NCBI RefSeq assembly: GCF_040548815.1
Contig: NZ_JBEPSM010000002.1
Coordinates: 620,001-684,000 of the forward strand
Length of the DNA: 64,000 nucleotides
Origin: Kaistia defluvii
GTDB lineage: Bacteria; Pseudomonadota; Alphaproteobacteria; Rhizobiales; Kaistiaceae
Direction of reading: 5' to 3'
Shown: in pieces, positions 27,389-36,378 of the stretch
How positions within the stretch are numbered: the stretch's first letter is position 1
How the letters are laid out: each line of letters starts with the position of its first letter
The notes under the pieces: model-generated
Seen by the model: the letters and a program-made list of their open reading frames with translations, nothing else
Told to the model about the DNA's origin: nothing
The model's database searches: none
Made by a program: the position numbers and the translations under genes

Positions 27389-28195
27389 TCAGGCGGGGAT
27401 GGCGAGCTTGGCGGCCTCCGCTTCGGTATCGCCGGGGATCGCCCCGGTGATGAGGCCGACGATTTCCGATACCTGCGTGTCGCGGACGCTGCGCGTGGCG
27501 ATCGAACGGCCGAGGCGCATCACCGTGATGCGGTCGGCGACGCTCATCAGCTGCTGCATGTTGTGGCTGACGACGATCACGCTGACGTCGTGGTTGCGCA
27601 GGTCGCGGATGACATCCAGCACCTGGCCGGTCTCGCGCACGCCAAGCGCGGCGGTCGGTTCGTCCAGGATGACGATGCGGCGGCCCCAGAGCAGGGCGCG
27701 GGCGATGGCGAGGCATTGGCGCTGCCCGCCGGACATGCCCTTCACGCTGACGTCGATCGACGGGATCTTCACCGCCAGCATGTCGAGCACTTCGCGGGCC
27801 CGGCTACGCATCTTGCGGTCGTCGACCAGGTTGAACAGCCGCGCCAGAGGATTGGTCGAGAGTTCCTCGCGTCCGAGATAGACGTTCTGGAAGGCGCTCA
27901 TCGTATCGACGAGGGCCAGGTCCTGGTAGACGGTCTCGATACCGGCATCCATGGCGTCCTGCGCCCGCTTCAACTGCACGAGCTTGCCATCGGCGAAGAT
28001 TTCGCCGCTCGACGCGCTGATCACCCCGGACAGGATCTTCAGGAAGGTCGACTTGCCGGCGCCATTGTCGCCGACCAGCCCCAGAACCTCGCCGCGCCCG
28101 AGCGTCAGTGACGCGTCGGCCAGGGCGATGACGGCGCCGAAATGGCGCGTGATGTGCCGCGCCTCAAGTACAGGCGTGGTGGATATTTCCGACAT
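27389..28195 (-). CDS. sugar ABC importer ATPase, single domain (FrcA type)
   Basis: A 268-residue ATPase with one ABC domain: Walker A GDNGAGKST near residue 42, signature MSGGQRQC near 155, Walker B RIVILDEPTAAL and the switch His in VVSHNM. Single-domain ATPases of this type occur in fructose-like importers of rhizobia, unlike the two-domain RbsA at 9071-10546. It is the first gene of the ten-gene deoxy-sugar operon. A perfect palindrome lies 20 bases upstream of its ATG. Confidence 0.93.
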   Translation of the reverse strand: MSEISTTPVLEARHITRHFGAVIALADASLTLGRGEVLGLVGDNGAGKSTFLKILSGVISASSGEIFADGKLVQLKRAQDAMDAGIETVYQDLALVDTMSAFQNVYLGREELSTNPLARLFNLVDDRKMRSRAREVLDMLAVKIPSIDVSVKGMSGGQRQCLAIARALLWGRRIVILDEPTAALGVRETGQVLDVIRDLRNHDVSVIVVSHNMQQLMSVADRITVMRLGRSIATRSVRDTQVSEIVGLITGAIPGDTEAEAAKLAIPA

Positions 28196-28214
28196 TCAAG
28201 TACGCCTCCATGCT

Positions 28215-28230
28215 GTTCCAATATTGGAAC
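28215..28230. promoter_or_regulatory. 16-bp perfect palindrome, probable IclR operator
   Basis: GTTCCAATATTGGAAC is a perfect palindrome, 20-35 bases upstream of the first gene of the deoxy-sugar operon. GTTCC-N6-GGAAC fits the form of IclR-family sites, and an IclR gene lies inside the operon. Its position over the start region suggests repression. Confidence 0.6.
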
Positions 28231-28233
28231 GGC

Positions 28234-28256
28234 CGTACCAGATAATGAACGGTACG
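28234..28256. promoter_or_regulatory. second inverted repeat in the operon promoter
   Basis: CGTACC (28234-28239) and GGTACG (28251-28256) flank an 11-base AT-rich spacer next to the GTTCC palindrome. It may be a site for another regulator or part of the promoter. Nothing else supports a specific binder. Confidence 0.35.
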
Positions 28257-28504
28257 AAGCGCAGGAGAGCTTGTCAACGAGGGGAAGGCGAGAAAGAGGA
28301 TCTTGCCGTTCGTTGCGTCATGGCTGGTTTTGAGCGCGCGGCGCAGCGATCTCTCGTGTTGCGCTGCAAGTTTATCGACCTCGCCGACCCGGGCGGACGG
28401 GCGGGCGGTCAGACGGCGGGACGTGCCGCACGAGCGCCTGCGGCCGCAACGATGCTGGGGGCTGCGCGTTGATAAGCATCGAGAAACAATGAGGAGAGAG
28501 CCGC
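28257..28504. other. intergenic spacer, no gene seen
   Basis: This is most of the 309-base gap between the divergent ABC ATPase and small-protein genes. It contains the promoter region of the small gene, with AGGAGAG at its end. I found no coding frame with sensible codon use and no RNA fold I could name. Confidence 0.5.
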
Positions 28505-28669
28505 ATGTCGGACGATAAATTGGCCCGCAAGGACGTGCCGGAAAAGAAGGCTCCGATGCCGCCGGAAGGTCCGCATGCGCGGCCGGATCTGACCGATAAC
28601 GAGAAGACGCCCGGCACCGGCTCCTTGCCGGATCCGGATACGAAGGGCGTCGACATCGGCCCCGGTTGA
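28505..28669 (+). CDS. small disordered Pro/Asp/Lys-rich protein, 54 residues
   Basis: A 54-residue reading frame from ATG 28505 to TGA 28669, preceded by AGGAGAG at good spacing and followed by a strong terminator 25 bases later. The product has no hydrophobic core. It is rich in Pro, Asp, Lys and Gly, with PDLTDNEKTPGTGSLPD near the middle, so it is probably disordered and cytoplasmic. The site before it and the terminator after it make it a real single-gene unit. I do not recognise a function. Confidence 0.75.
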   Translation: MSDDKLARKDVPEKKAPMPPEGPHARPDLTDNEKTPGTGSLPDPDTKGVDIGPG

Positions 28670-28694
28670 GCGGCGATTCCTTCGCACGACACAG

Positions 28695-28724
28695 AAAGGC
28701 GGCGCCCCGAGCGCCGCCTTTTTT
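28695..28724 (+). terminator. Rho-independent terminator of the small gene
   Basis: AAAGGCGGCGC (28695-28705) pairs with GCGCCGCCTTT (28711-28721) around CCCGA, followed by more T residues. This is a classic intrinsic terminator. Confidence 0.9.
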
Positions 28725-28864
28725 CGTTCTTGCGCCTCAGCGAGCGGACGAAACGCCCGGCGCGGCGCCAGCGGCGATGGCGTCCGCCGGATCGAGCGCA
28801 TCCTCGGCGACGAGCGGGTCAAATGACGTTGCCCGATGCCTCCGCGCATTGCTGATAGATTTCG

Positions 28865-28886
28865 CCTGACATATATCTGTGTCAGG
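28865..28886. promoter_or_regulatory. TetR-type operator, inverted repeat CCTGACA-N8-TGTCAGG
   Basis: Perfect 7-bp arms with an AT-rich 8-base centre, ending 20 bases before the tetR ATG. The position suggests that the TetR protein represses its own gene. Confidence 0.6.
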
Positions 28887-28906
28887 ATGGATCGGGAGGT
28901 TGGACG

Positions 28907-29500
28907 ATGAAGGTTACGAGAGCCCAGGCCGATGAAAATCGCGCCCGCGTCATCGATGTCGCCAGCCGGCTGTTCCGCCAGCATGGATTTGACGGCATCG
29001 GCATTGCCGATGTCATGAAGCAGGCCGGGCTCACGCATGGCGGCTTCTACGGCAATTTCAAATCCAAGGGAGACCTCGCGGCGCGCGCCAGCGAGCACGC
29101 CTTCGTCACGTCGCGCGAAAACTGGCGCGGCCTGGAGGGCATGGAGCCGGAGACGGCGCTGGAGGCGATCATCCGGGCCTATGTTTCGCCCCAGCATCGC
29201 GACAGCCCGGATTCGGGCTGTGCGCTGACGGCGCTCGGTCCGGACGCCATCCGGCAGGAGGCGGGTGTCCGCTCGGTATTCGGTCGAGCCATTCGCGCCT
29301 ATGCCGAGAAGCTCACCTCCCTCGTGCCCGGACGATCCGAGGCCGCGAAACGCCAGCGGGCCCTGTCGACGCTGTCGGAAATGGTCGGGGCGGTCATTCT
29401 CGCCCGCGCTGCCGACGACCCCGCGCTTTCCAGCGAAATCCTCGAAGCCACCCTGGCGCATCTCGCGCCCGGCGGGGCCGCGGAGAAGCCCGCCGCCTGA
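28907..29500 (+). CDS. TetR-family transcriptional regulator
   Basis: A 197-residue TetR/AcrR-family repressor. The helix-turn-helix is IADVMKQAGLTHGGFYGNF near residues 32-50, and the ligand domain contains a Cys in SGCALTALG. ATG at 28907 has GGGAGG upstream. This subfamily often controls a neighbouring oxidoreductase or efflux gene, but no such partner lies next to it here. The only visible target is its own promoter. Confidence 0.93.
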   Translation: MKVTRAQADENRARVIDVASRLFRQHGFDGIGIADVMKQAGLTHGGFYGNFKSKGDLAARASEHAFVTSRENWRGLEGMEPETALEAIIRAYVSPQHRDSPDSGCALTALGPDAIRQEAGVRSVFGRAIRAYAEKLTSLVPGRSEAAKRQRALSTLSEMVGAVILARAADDPALSSEILEATLAHLAPGGAAEKPAA

Positions 29501-29529
29501 GGTCGATCGGACCAGCCCGGCGCTGCCCG

Positions 29530-29913
29530 TCAGTCCATCATGCTGACATGCGCGGCAGCGACCTTCCAGCCGTCCTCAGTCCGGATCCAGGTCTGCATCT
29601 GGCGGCCGATGCGGTTGGGGAAATCGGGGCGGTGGAACAGCGTCGAGGCGATGGCGACGTTGTGGCCATAGGTCGTGATGACGGTTCGCGACAGCGTGCG
29701 CTCGAACGGCTTCTGCGCCGAGCGGAACTTCCGGACTTCCTCGATGCCATGCTGCACCTCGGCGACGCCGTAGCGGATGGTCTGGCGCGAATGCAGGAAC
29801 ATCGCGTCGAGCGTGTCGCCGTCATTTTCCAGCAACGCCTTCTCGTAAGCCTGGAAGATCGCGGTCACCTCGGCGACCAGCGCCGGATCGTCGACGACAA
29901 GGGGCTCAGCCAT
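29530..29913 (-). CDS. AtzH/HpxZ-like SnoaL-fold protein
   Basis: A 127-residue SnoaL/NTF2-fold protein of the AtzH-like (DUF3225, HpxZ) family. Typical segments are [34 protein letters not shown] and the C-terminal [14 protein letters not shown]. In other bacteria relatives sit in cyanuric-acid, oxalurate or urea-oligomer operons, where AtzH acts on a carboxylated urea intermediate. Its start overlaps the end of the cysteine hydrolase gene by eight bases. In this module it may decarboxylate 1-carboxybiuret or a related acid; that is inference. Confidence 0.82.
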   Translation of the reverse strand: MAEPLVVDDPALVAEVTAIFQAYEKALLENDGDTLDAMFLHSRQTIRYGVAEVQHGIEEVRKFRSAQKPFERTLSRTVITTYGHNVAIASTLFHRPDFPNRIGRQMQTWIRTEDGWKVAAAHVSMMD

Positions 29914-30589
29914 CGGCCATGGCTCCTGCGAAGGTCGCCTTCAGGGCTTCGAGCGGCGTCGACCAGCCGACAATGCCGCCCTGCGCGACGATCATCTCGA
30001 TCGCGGCTGCCTTGAATTCCGGGAAATAGCTCTCGGTCGCATCCTCGATCAGCAGGCATTCATAGCCGCGATCGTTCGCCTCCCGCATCGAGGTCTGGAC
30101 GCAGACTTCCGTCGTCACGCCCGCGAACACCAGCTGTCTGATTCCGCGAGCCGAAAGTGTCTCGTGCAGGCCGGTCGCCCAGAACATGCCTTTTCCCGGT
30201 TTATCGATGACGAGCTCGCCGGCAATGGGGGCGAGTTCCGGCAAGATCTGGTTGCCGGGTTCGCCGGCGATCAGGATCCGGCCCATCGCGCCTTCATCGC
30301 CGATCCGGAGGCCCGGCCTGCCGCGCAGCCGCTTGGCCGGCGGGCAATCGGAGAGGTCGGGCTTGTGTGCCTCGCGGGTGTGCACGACCAGCAGGCCGTT
30401 CGTGCGGAAGACATCGATCAGCGCCGCGACGGTCGGCACGATCGCGGTCAGCCGCGATACGTCATTGCCGAGCACGCCGCCGAAGCCGCCGGGCTCGATG
30501 AAATCGCGCTGCATGTCGATCACGACAAGCGCGGCTTTGGCCGGGTCGAGCGCAAAGTCATAGGGGCGGGCGGCGACGGAAAGCGCCAT
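29906..30589 (-). CDS. isochorismatase-fold cysteine hydrolase, candidate triuret hydrolase
   Basis: A 227-residue cysteine hydrolase. The triad is Asp25 (VIDMQRDF), Lys130 (IDKPGKG) and Cys163 ([17 protein letters not shown]). It resembles the BiuH protein encoded at 32136-32858 along its length ([25 protein letters not shown]) but is distinct, so the two are paralogues in one operon. A BiuH-like hydrolase next to BiuH is the arrangement I recall for triuret hydrolase TrtA. Ureidoacrylate or N-carbamoyl-amide hydrolase is the main alternative. It starts two bases after the ATPase stop codon. Confidence 0.85.
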   Translation of the reverse strand: MALSVAARPYDFALDPAKAALVVIDMQRDFIEPGGFGGVLGNDVSRLTAIVPTVAALIDVFRTNGLLVVHTREAHKPDLSDCPPAKRLRGRPGLRIGDEGAMGRILIAGEPGNQILPELAPIAGELVIDKPGKGMFWATGLHETLSARGIRQLVFAGVTTEVCVQTSMREANDRGYECLLIEDATESYFPEFKAAAIEMIVAQGGIVGWSTPLEALKATFAGAMADG

Positions 30590-30591
30590 GC

Positions 30592-32139
30592 TCAGTGCCC
30601 CGCCATATGCTGGCCGATGGTGTTGCGGTCGGTGTCCTCGATCGCCGAGACATAGCCGATCGCCCCGCCCGACATCACGGCCACCCGGTCGGAAAGCTCG
30701 AGGATCTCGTCAAGGTCCTCGCTGACCAGCAGCACCGCCGCGCCGCGGTTGCGCTGCTCCATGATCTGGCTGCGGATTTCGGAGACCGAGGCGAAGTCGA
30801 GGCCGAAGCAGGGGTTGGCGACGATCAGCACGTCGACGTCTCCGGAAAGCTCGCGCGCCAACACGGCCCGCTGGACGTTGCCGCCGGACAGCGTCTCGAT
30901 CGGCGCGTCGGCCGAGGTCGTCTTGACCCGGTAGCGGTCGATCAGTTCCTCGGCCTTACGGCGCATCGGGCCGGGCGACAGCCACCAGCCGAGGCTCGCC
31001 ATCGGCGCCTTGTCGAAGGCGCGGAACGCCATGTTCTCGGCGACGCTCATGCGCGGCACGGTGGCGTTCTTCAGCGGCTCCTCCGGCAGGCCGAATACCT
31101 TGAAGCGGTCGAAATCGCCGCGCTTCGGCTCGAACGGCTTGCCGTGGATGAAGATGGCGCCATCCTTCAGCGGACGCTGCCCGGCCAGCGCCTCGACCAG
31201 CGCGCTCTGCCCGTTGCCGGAGACGCCGGCGATGCCGACGATCTCGCCCGCCTTCACCTTGAGATTGATCGCGTTGAGGACGGGCCGGCCTTCGCCATCC
31301 TCGGCGACGAGGCCGGCGAGTTCGAGCACGGCCGAGGTATCGTTGTGCTTGCGCCGTTCGGCGCGCTCGCGGATCTCCGTATCGCCGATCATCATCCGGC
31401 TCATCTCGGAGACGGTCGCGGTCTGGGCGTCGCCGGCGCCGGTCAGTCGGCCTCGGCGCAGCACAGTGAAGCTGTCGCAGAAGGCTTTCACCTCGCGGAA
31501 CTTGTGGCTGATCATCAGCACGGTAACCTCGCCGCGCCGCGCCATGTCGCCGAGCAGGCCGAGCACTTCGTCGGCCTCGCCGGGGGTGAGCACGGACGTC
31601 GGTTCGTCGAGGATGACGAAGCGCTGTTCCAGATAGAGCAGCTTGAGGATTTCGAGCTTCTGCTTCTCGCCGGCCGAGAGCGAGGAGACCTGCTCGTTCA
31701 GCGGCACGCGGAACGGCATCCGTTCCATGAAGGCTTCCAGCCGCTGCTTCTCCGCCTTCCAGTCGATGATGGCCGGCGCGTCGGCGCGCGAGATGACGAG
31801 GTTTTCGGCCGCCGTCAGGCAGGGGACCAGCGTGAACTGCTGGTAGACCATGCCGATGCCCAGCGCCCGGGCGTCGCGCGGGCTGCGCACCTCGACCTCC
31901 TTGCCGTCGAGCAGCACGGAACCCTTCTCTGGCGTGTAGAAGCCCATGATGCATTTGACCAGTGTCGACTTGCCGGCGCCATTCTCGCCGAGCAGGGCGT
32001 GGAATGAGCCCGGCTTGACGTCGATCGACACGTCGTCGAGCGCGGTGAAGGCGCCGAAGGTCTTGGTCATGCCGATGGTCTGCAGCGACGGGGCGCGGAG
32101 CGGCAGGCTGTCGGGGGTCGGGCGGGCGGCGATGTTCAT
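30592..32139 (-). CDS. ABC importer ATPase of the BMP/nucleoside type (two ABC domains)
   Basis: A 515-residue fused ATPase. Domain one has [20 protein letters not shown] and [11 protein letters not shown]. Domain two has [31 protein letters not shown] and a Walker B region ([12 protein letters not shown]) in which the usual acidic Glu position is altered. ATG at 32139 overlaps the biuH stop codon (ATGA) with GGAGG upstream; a longer frame from 32271 is not supported. It serves the permeases at 32884-34910 and the BMP lipoprotein-like binder at 35034-36137. Confidence 0.92.
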   Translation of the reverse strand: MNIAARPTPDSLPLRAPSLQTIGMTKTFGAFTALDDVSIDVKPGSFHALLGENGAGKSTLVKCIMGFYTPEKGSVLLDGKEVEVRSPRDARALGIGMVYQQFTLVPCLTAAENLVISRADAPAIIDWKAEKQRLEAFMERMPFRVPLNEQVSSLSAGEKQKLEILKLLYLEQRFVILDEPTSVLTPGEADEVLGLLGDMARRGEVTVLMISHKFREVKAFCDSFTVLRRGRLTGAGDAQTATVSEMSRMMIGDTEIRERAERRKHNDTSAVLELAGLVAEDGEGRPVLNAINLKVKAGEIVGIAGVSGNGQSALVEALAGQRPLKDGAIFIHGKPFEPKRGDFDRFKVFGLPEEPLKNATVPRMSVAENMAFRAFDKAPMASLGWWLSPGPMRRKAEELIDRYRVKTTSADAPIETLSGGNVQRAVLARELSGDVDVLIVANPCFGLDFASVSEIRSQIMEQRNRGAAVLLVSEDLDEILELSDRVAVMSGGAIGYVSAIEDTDRNTIGQHMAGH

Positions 32140-32858
32140 GTCAGCGCCTCCAGGAACTCGGCCGATGTCGCCACCGCGCCGAAGACGCCGCCCTGCATCT
32201 TGATCATGTCGATGGCGGCGAGGTGGTTTTCCACCTTGGTGGCCGCGCAGCAATCCGACAGCAGCAGACACTCATAGCCGCGATCATTGGCGTCGCGCAT
32301 GGTGGTGTGGACGCAGACATCGGTGGTTACGCCGGTCAGGATGATGTTGCGGATGCGCTTGTTCTGCAGCACCAGATCGAGATCGGTGGCGATGAACGAG
32401 CCCTTGCCCGGCTTGTCGATGATCGCCTCGCCGGGCAAGGGCTGCAGTTCTGGGATGATTTCCCAGCCCGGCTCGCCGCGCACCAGGATGCGGCCACACG
32501 GCCCCTGGTCGCCGATGCCGGCGCCGATGCGCTGCGAGCGCCAGCGCTTGTTGGCCGGCAGGTCCGAGAGGTCGGGCTTGTGGCCCTCGCGGGTATGGAG
32601 GATCGGATAGCCCTTGGCGCGCATGGCGGCGAGCACCGCCTGGATCGGCCCGATCGGCGCGCGGGTCAGCGAGATATCGTAGCCCATCGAGTCGACATAG
32701 CCACCGGGCGCGCAGAAATCGGTCTGCATGTCGATGACGACAAGGCAGGTGTTGTGCGGCCCGAGATCGCCGTCGAACGGCCAGGGATAGGGGTCGGCGG
32801 CGACCGTGACGGCATCGGGCTTGAGGGCGGCGTCTATGCGTTCATCGACGAGTGTCAT
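32136..32858 (-). CDS. biuH: biuret amidohydrolase
   Basis: A 240-residue cysteine hydrolase that splits biuret into allophanate and ammonia. The triad is Asp43 (VIDMQTDF), Lys149 (IDKPGKGSF) and Cys182 ([18 protein letters not shown]). [28 protein letters not shown] and [10 protein letters not shown] are, from memory, nearly the Rhizobium leguminosarum BiuH sequence, with its triad shifted by seven residues. The gene sits between permease and ATPase genes and is translationally coupled to the latter. Allophanate would go to the hydrolase encoded at 36379-38193. Confidence 0.92.
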   Translation of the reverse strand: MTLVDERIDAALKPDAVTVAADPYPWPFDGDLGPHNTCLVVIDMQTDFCAPGGYVDSMGYDISLTRAPIGPIQAVLAAMRAKGYPILHTREGHKPDLSDLPANKRWRSQRIGAGIGDQGPCGRILVRGEPGWEIIPELQPLPGEAIIDKPGKGSFIATDLDLVLQNKRIRNIILTGVTTDVCVHTTMRDANDRGYECLLLSDCCAATKVENHLAAIDMIKMQGGVFGAVATSAEFLEALT

Positions 32859-32883
32859 GGCAACCTCACGGGAAATTCGGGGA

Positions 32884-33804
32884 TCACTTGACGATCGAGA
32901 GCTCGCCGGGCGCTTCGCGCGCAGCGCTCTTGGAACGGGCCGAAGCGATCATGATGAAGAGGGTCAGGATGTAGGGGGCCGCGTTGAAGAAGTAGTAGCC
33001 CTGGCTGACGCCGATCGATTGCAGCGAGGGGCCAAGCGCGCCGGCCGCGCCGAACAGCAGGGCCGCCAGCACGCAGCGGATCGGGTCCCAGCGCGCGAAG
33101 ATCACCAGCGCCACGGCCATCAGGCCCTGGCCGGACGAGAGGCCCTCGTTCCAGCTGCCGGGATAGAACAGCGACAGGAAGGCGCCGCCGACGCCGGCTA
33201 GGAAGCCGCCGGCCGCCGTCGCCAGCAGGCGGACCAGATCGACCGAGACGCCCATGGCGCGGGCCGAGGCGGCGCTGTCTCCCGTCATGCGCAGGATCAG
33301 GCCCCAGCGCGTATTGGCGAAGGCCCAGCGCAGGAACAGCGCCAGCGCGATGCCGAGGAAGAACAGCGGGTTGACCTGCAGCGCCTGCGCCACCAGCGGA
33401 TCGGACGACCAGCCGCCGAGCGGGATCGCCTCCAGGCGCGGCGCGGTCGGCTGGATGTAGGGCTTGCCGAAGAAGAAGGCGAGGCCGATGCCGAAGCTCA
33501 TGAAGGCGATGCCGACGGCGATGTCGTTCACCTTGGGCAGCTTGCAGATGTAGCCATGCATGGCGCCGAGCACGAGGCCGGAACAGCCCGCCATCAGCAC
33601 GCCGAGCCACGGACTGCCGGTGGTGTAGGAGCCGGCATAGGCAACCATGGCGCCCAGCACGAGATTGCCCTCGAGGCCGAGATTGATGCGGCCGGATTTC
33701 TCGGTCAGGCACTCGCCGAGCGCGACGAACATGAACGGGGTGGAGACGCGGATGGCGCCGCCCACCAGGGCGATGAAAACGATGAAGAGGTCGGCCTGGC
33801 TCAT
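32884..33804 (-). CDS. ABC importer permease of the BMP/nucleoside type, second subunit
   Basis: A 306-residue inner-membrane permease (YufQ/NupQ-like) with eight or more hydrophobic segments. The family stretch [19 protein letters not shown] lies near residue 40, and [16 protein letters not shown] is the ATPase-contact loop. ATG at 33804 overlaps the stop codon of the first permease gene (ATGA). It pairs with that subunit in a nucleoside-type importer. Confidence 0.92.
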   Translation of the reverse strand: MSQADLFIVFIALVGGAIRVSTPFMFVALGECLTEKSGRINLGLEGNLVLGAMVAYAGSYTTGSPWLGVLMAGCSGLVLGAMHGYICKLPKVNDIAVGIAFMSFGIGLAFFFGKPYIQPTAPRLEAIPLGGWSSDPLVAQALQVNPLFFLGIALALFLRWAFANTRWGLILRMTGDSAASARAMGVSVDLVRLLATAAGGFLAGVGGAFLSLFYPGSWNEGLSSGQGLMAVALVIFARWDPIRCVLAALLFGAAGALGPSLQSIGVSQGYYFFNAAPYILTLFIMIASARSKSAAREAPGELSIVK

Positions 33805-34910
33805 GACCGGTCTCCCGCGCGCTTCGGCTGCAGGAAGGGAATGCGGCCATAGAAGGTCTCGCTGACCAGCAGCACCACGAAGATCATGCCCTGCAGCACC
33901 AGCACGGTGGCGTCCGGCATCGCCATGCGCCGCTGCACCAGCCCGCCGGCGGCGGCGAGCGCGCCGAACAGGATGGCGACCGGCACGACGGCGAGCGGGT
34001 TCTGCCGGGCGAGAAAGGCGACGAGGATGCCGGTGAAGCCATAGCCCGCCACCAGCGAGGCATTGGCCTGGCCGTGGATGGCGGCGACCTCGAAGAAACC
34101 GGCGAGGCCCGCGCAGGCGCCCGCAATGGCGCAGCAGGCGACGACGAGGAAGCCGACGGGCAGGCCCTGTGCCTGCGCGGCGCGGACATTGCCGCCGGTC
34201 ATGCGCGCGGCGAAGCCGAAGGTGGTGCGCGACATCAGCAGCCAGAGGATCGCGGCCAGCACGATGCCAGCGGCCAGACCCCAGTGCACGGACGTGCCCG
34301 GCATCGGGCCGATGCGATAGGCATCGCCGATCGGCATGGTCGAGGGCTTGTTGGCGGAAGCTGGATCGCGCAGCGCGCCCTCGACGAAGAAGTTCATGAT
34401 CGCGATGGCGATGTAGGAGAGCAGCAGCGACGAGATCGTCTCGTTGACGCCGCGATAGTGCCGAAGCCAGCCCGCAAGCCCGATCCAGAAGGCGCCGACC
34501 AGCATGGCGGCGATGGCCATGATCGGCAGGCCGATCCAGGGCGTCCAGCCGCCGCGCACCAGAGGAATGGCGATGGCCGCCGCCGAGAAGCCGCCGAGCA
34601 CCAGCGCGCCCTCCGCCCCGATCAGCGTCAGGCCGATGCGGGCCGGAATGGCGAAGGCGAGGCCGGTCAGGATCAGCGGCGCGGCGCGTTGCAGCGTGTT
34701 CTGGATCGAGAAGGACGAGCCGAAACCGCCGGTCCAGATCAGGTTGAAGAAGGTAACCGGCGACTTGCCGAGGAAGAGCAGGAAGATCGAGAACAGCGCC
34801 GCCGAGGCGACGAGCGCGCCGAGCGGGATGATCACCGCCTCGATCATGCGGATGGTGCGCGGGCTGAAGCCGCCGCGTTCGATCGAGGAAGAGGCGAGGA
34901 CGGCGGTCAT
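33801..34910 (-). CDS. ABC importer permease of the BMP/nucleoside type, first subunit
   Basis: A 369-residue permease (YufP/NupP-like) with about ten membrane segments. GLTLIGAEGALVLGGFSAA and GVNETISSLLLSYIAIA are family landmarks, and GGNVRAAQAQGLPVG is the contact loop. It lies 123 bases downstream of the binding-protein gene. The transporter class usually carries nucleosides or purines; the neighbouring enzymes suggest biuret, triuret or a similar urea compound here. Confidence 0.92.
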   Translation of the reverse strand: MTAVLASSSIERGGFSPRTIRMIEAVIIPLGALVASAALFSIFLLFLGKSPVTFFNLIWTGGFGSSFSIQNTLQRAAPLILTGLAFAIPARIGLTLIGAEGALVLGGFSAAAIAIPLVRGGWTPWIGLPIMAIAAMLVGAFWIGLAGWLRHYRGVNETISSLLLSYIAIAIMNFFVEGALRDPASANKPSTMPIGDAYRIGPMPGTSVHWGLAAGIVLAAILWLLMSRTTFGFAARMTGGNVRAAQAQGLPVGFLVVACCAIAGACAGLAGFFEVAAIHGQANASLVAGYGFTGILVAFLARQNPLAVVPVAILFGALAAAGGLVQRRMAMPDATVLVLQGMIFVVLLVSETFYGRIPFLQPKRAGDRS

Positions 34911-35002
34911 GGCCTGCCTCCTTCGCCCGGCAGTCTCGCGGCTCTGGCGTGCATCGTCCGGTTCCTTTTGCCTACGCGGTCGCGCGCTTGCGCTGCAGTG
35001 GA

Positions 35003-35021
35003 CGGCGGCATGGCGCCGCCG
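35003..35021 (-). other. intercistronic hairpin downstream of the BMP binding-protein gene
   Basis: CGGCGGC (35003-35009) pairs with GCCGCCG (35015-35021) across ATGGC, twelve bases past the binding-protein stop codon. As in the two other transport operons, it may protect the binding-protein mRNA from 3' decay. Confidence 0.4.
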
Positions 35022-35033
35022 CCGGGAGGAAGG

Positions 35034-36137
35034 TCAGGTAGTGGAGCCCTGGACGCCTTCGAGCAGGTAGTTCATGCCGTCGAGGACCGGGTCGTAATTG
35101 TCCATCGTGCCTTCGATGACGATCTTGCCGGTGTTGTCCTTGAGCGGGCCGACATAGATCGGCTTCTTGGCAATGAGCCCTGCGATCGCGGCGTCGGCGG
35201 CCTTGATCGCCTCGGGCGTCGCGCCCGCGCCATAGGCGGTGTTGCGCAGCATGTCGTTGTGGTACCCGCCGGCGATGAAGTTCGGCAGTTCGCTGCCCGC
35301 GGCGAGCGCATCGGCGTAGATCTTGTAGATCGTCTCCCACTTGTATTCGGCGCCGGTGATGAAGCCCTTGGGCGCCAGCGGCGCCTGGCTGGCATTGTGG
35401 CCGCAGCTCTTCACGCCGCGTGCCTCGGCCGTCTCGATGACCACCTTGGGGCCGTCGACATGGCAGGTGATGACATCGCAACCGGCGTCGATCAGCGCGT
35501 TGGAAGCCTCGGCCTCGCGCACCGGCAGCGACCACTCGCCGGTGAAGATCACCTGAACCGTGGCGTTCGGATTGACGCTGCGGGCGCCGAGCAGGACCGA
35601 ATTGACGTTGGAGAGCACCGAGGGGATCGGCTTGGCGGCGACGAAGCCGATCTTGCCTGTCTTCGACGACAGTCCGGCGGCGACGCCGTTCACGTAGTGC
35701 GCCTGGTTCAGGTAGCAGAAATAGCTGCCCGCATTCTTCGGGTCGCCTTCCTTCCAGAGCGGCGCGGCATGGCGGAACTGGACGGCCGGATACTTCTTGG
35801 CGGCCTCGACGACGAAGGGCGAGTAATAGCCGAACGAGGTGGCGAGGATCAGGTTGGCCTGGTCGAGGTTGATCATCGATTCCATCGACTGGGTCACGGC
35901 ATCGGTTTCCGGCACCTTCTCCTCTTCGATCACCGTGACGCCCGGCACCTGCTTCAGGATGTCCATGGCGACGGCATGGGCCTGGTTCCAGCCGAAATCA
36001 TCGCGCGGGCCGACATAGACGGCGCCGATGACGATCGGGTTGGCGGCGCGGGCCACGCCGAAGGGCAGGGCGGCCAGGGCGGCACCGGCGGCGCCGGCCT
36101 TGAGAAGCGAACGTCTCGTCAGGGACGATGTGAACAT
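35034..36137 (-). CDS. BMP-family ABC transporter binding protein with Tat-type signal
   Basis: A 367-residue member of the basic membrane protein (Bmp/PnrA) family, which binds nucleosides or purines. The signal is of the twin-arginine type (SLTRRSLLKAG, then a hydrophobic stretch ending VARAA). VGPRDDFGWNQAHAVAM and FGYYSPFVVEAAKKYP fit the fold. I chose ATG 36137; the frame from 36224 adds residues before the signal. It is the first gene of the importer part of the operon. A urea-oligomer ligand is inferred from the neighbours. Confidence 0.9.
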   Translation of the reverse strand: MFTSSLTRRSLLKAGAAGAALAALPFGVARAANPIVIGAVYVGPRDDFGWNQAHAVAMDILKQVPGVTVIEEEKVPETDAVTQSMESMINLDQANLILATSFGYYSPFVVEAAKKYPAVQFRHAAPLWKEGDPKNAGSYFCYLNQAHYVNGVAAGLSSKTGKIGFVAAKPIPSVLSNVNSVLLGARSVNPNATVQVIFTGEWSLPVREAEASNALIDAGCDVITCHVDGPKVVIETAEARGVKSCGHNASQAPLAPKGFITGAEYKWETIYKIYADALAAGSELPNFIAGGYHNDMLRNTAYGAGATPEAIKAADAAIAGLIAKKPIYVGPLKDNTGKIVIEGTMDNYDPVLDGMNYLLEGVQGSTT

Positions 36138-36378
36138 GCGAGGCTCCGTGGCTAAGGTTGCGTGTCCGGCGCGCCCCCAGCGGCAGCCGGTCTGTCTTCC
36201 AGGTAGAGGCAAGGCACATGCCATTCCCGTGTCGGGCGAAGGCTTGCTGGTAACGTCCTGTTAACCCTGTGTTCTCGTGGCAGCCGTCCGGAGACCGCTC
36301 TCTGCCTGCCCATGCGGCATGCCTCGAAAGCGGGCACCCATCTCGGGGTATGGAGTGGGATGAAGCGCGCCAGACGCG

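Noticed and set aside
28740..28870. Short minus frame ending DPADAIAAGAAPGVSSAR before tetR
   Set aside because: The codons look plausible but there is no start codon or ribosome site, and it overlaps the tetR operator. At most it is a remnant.
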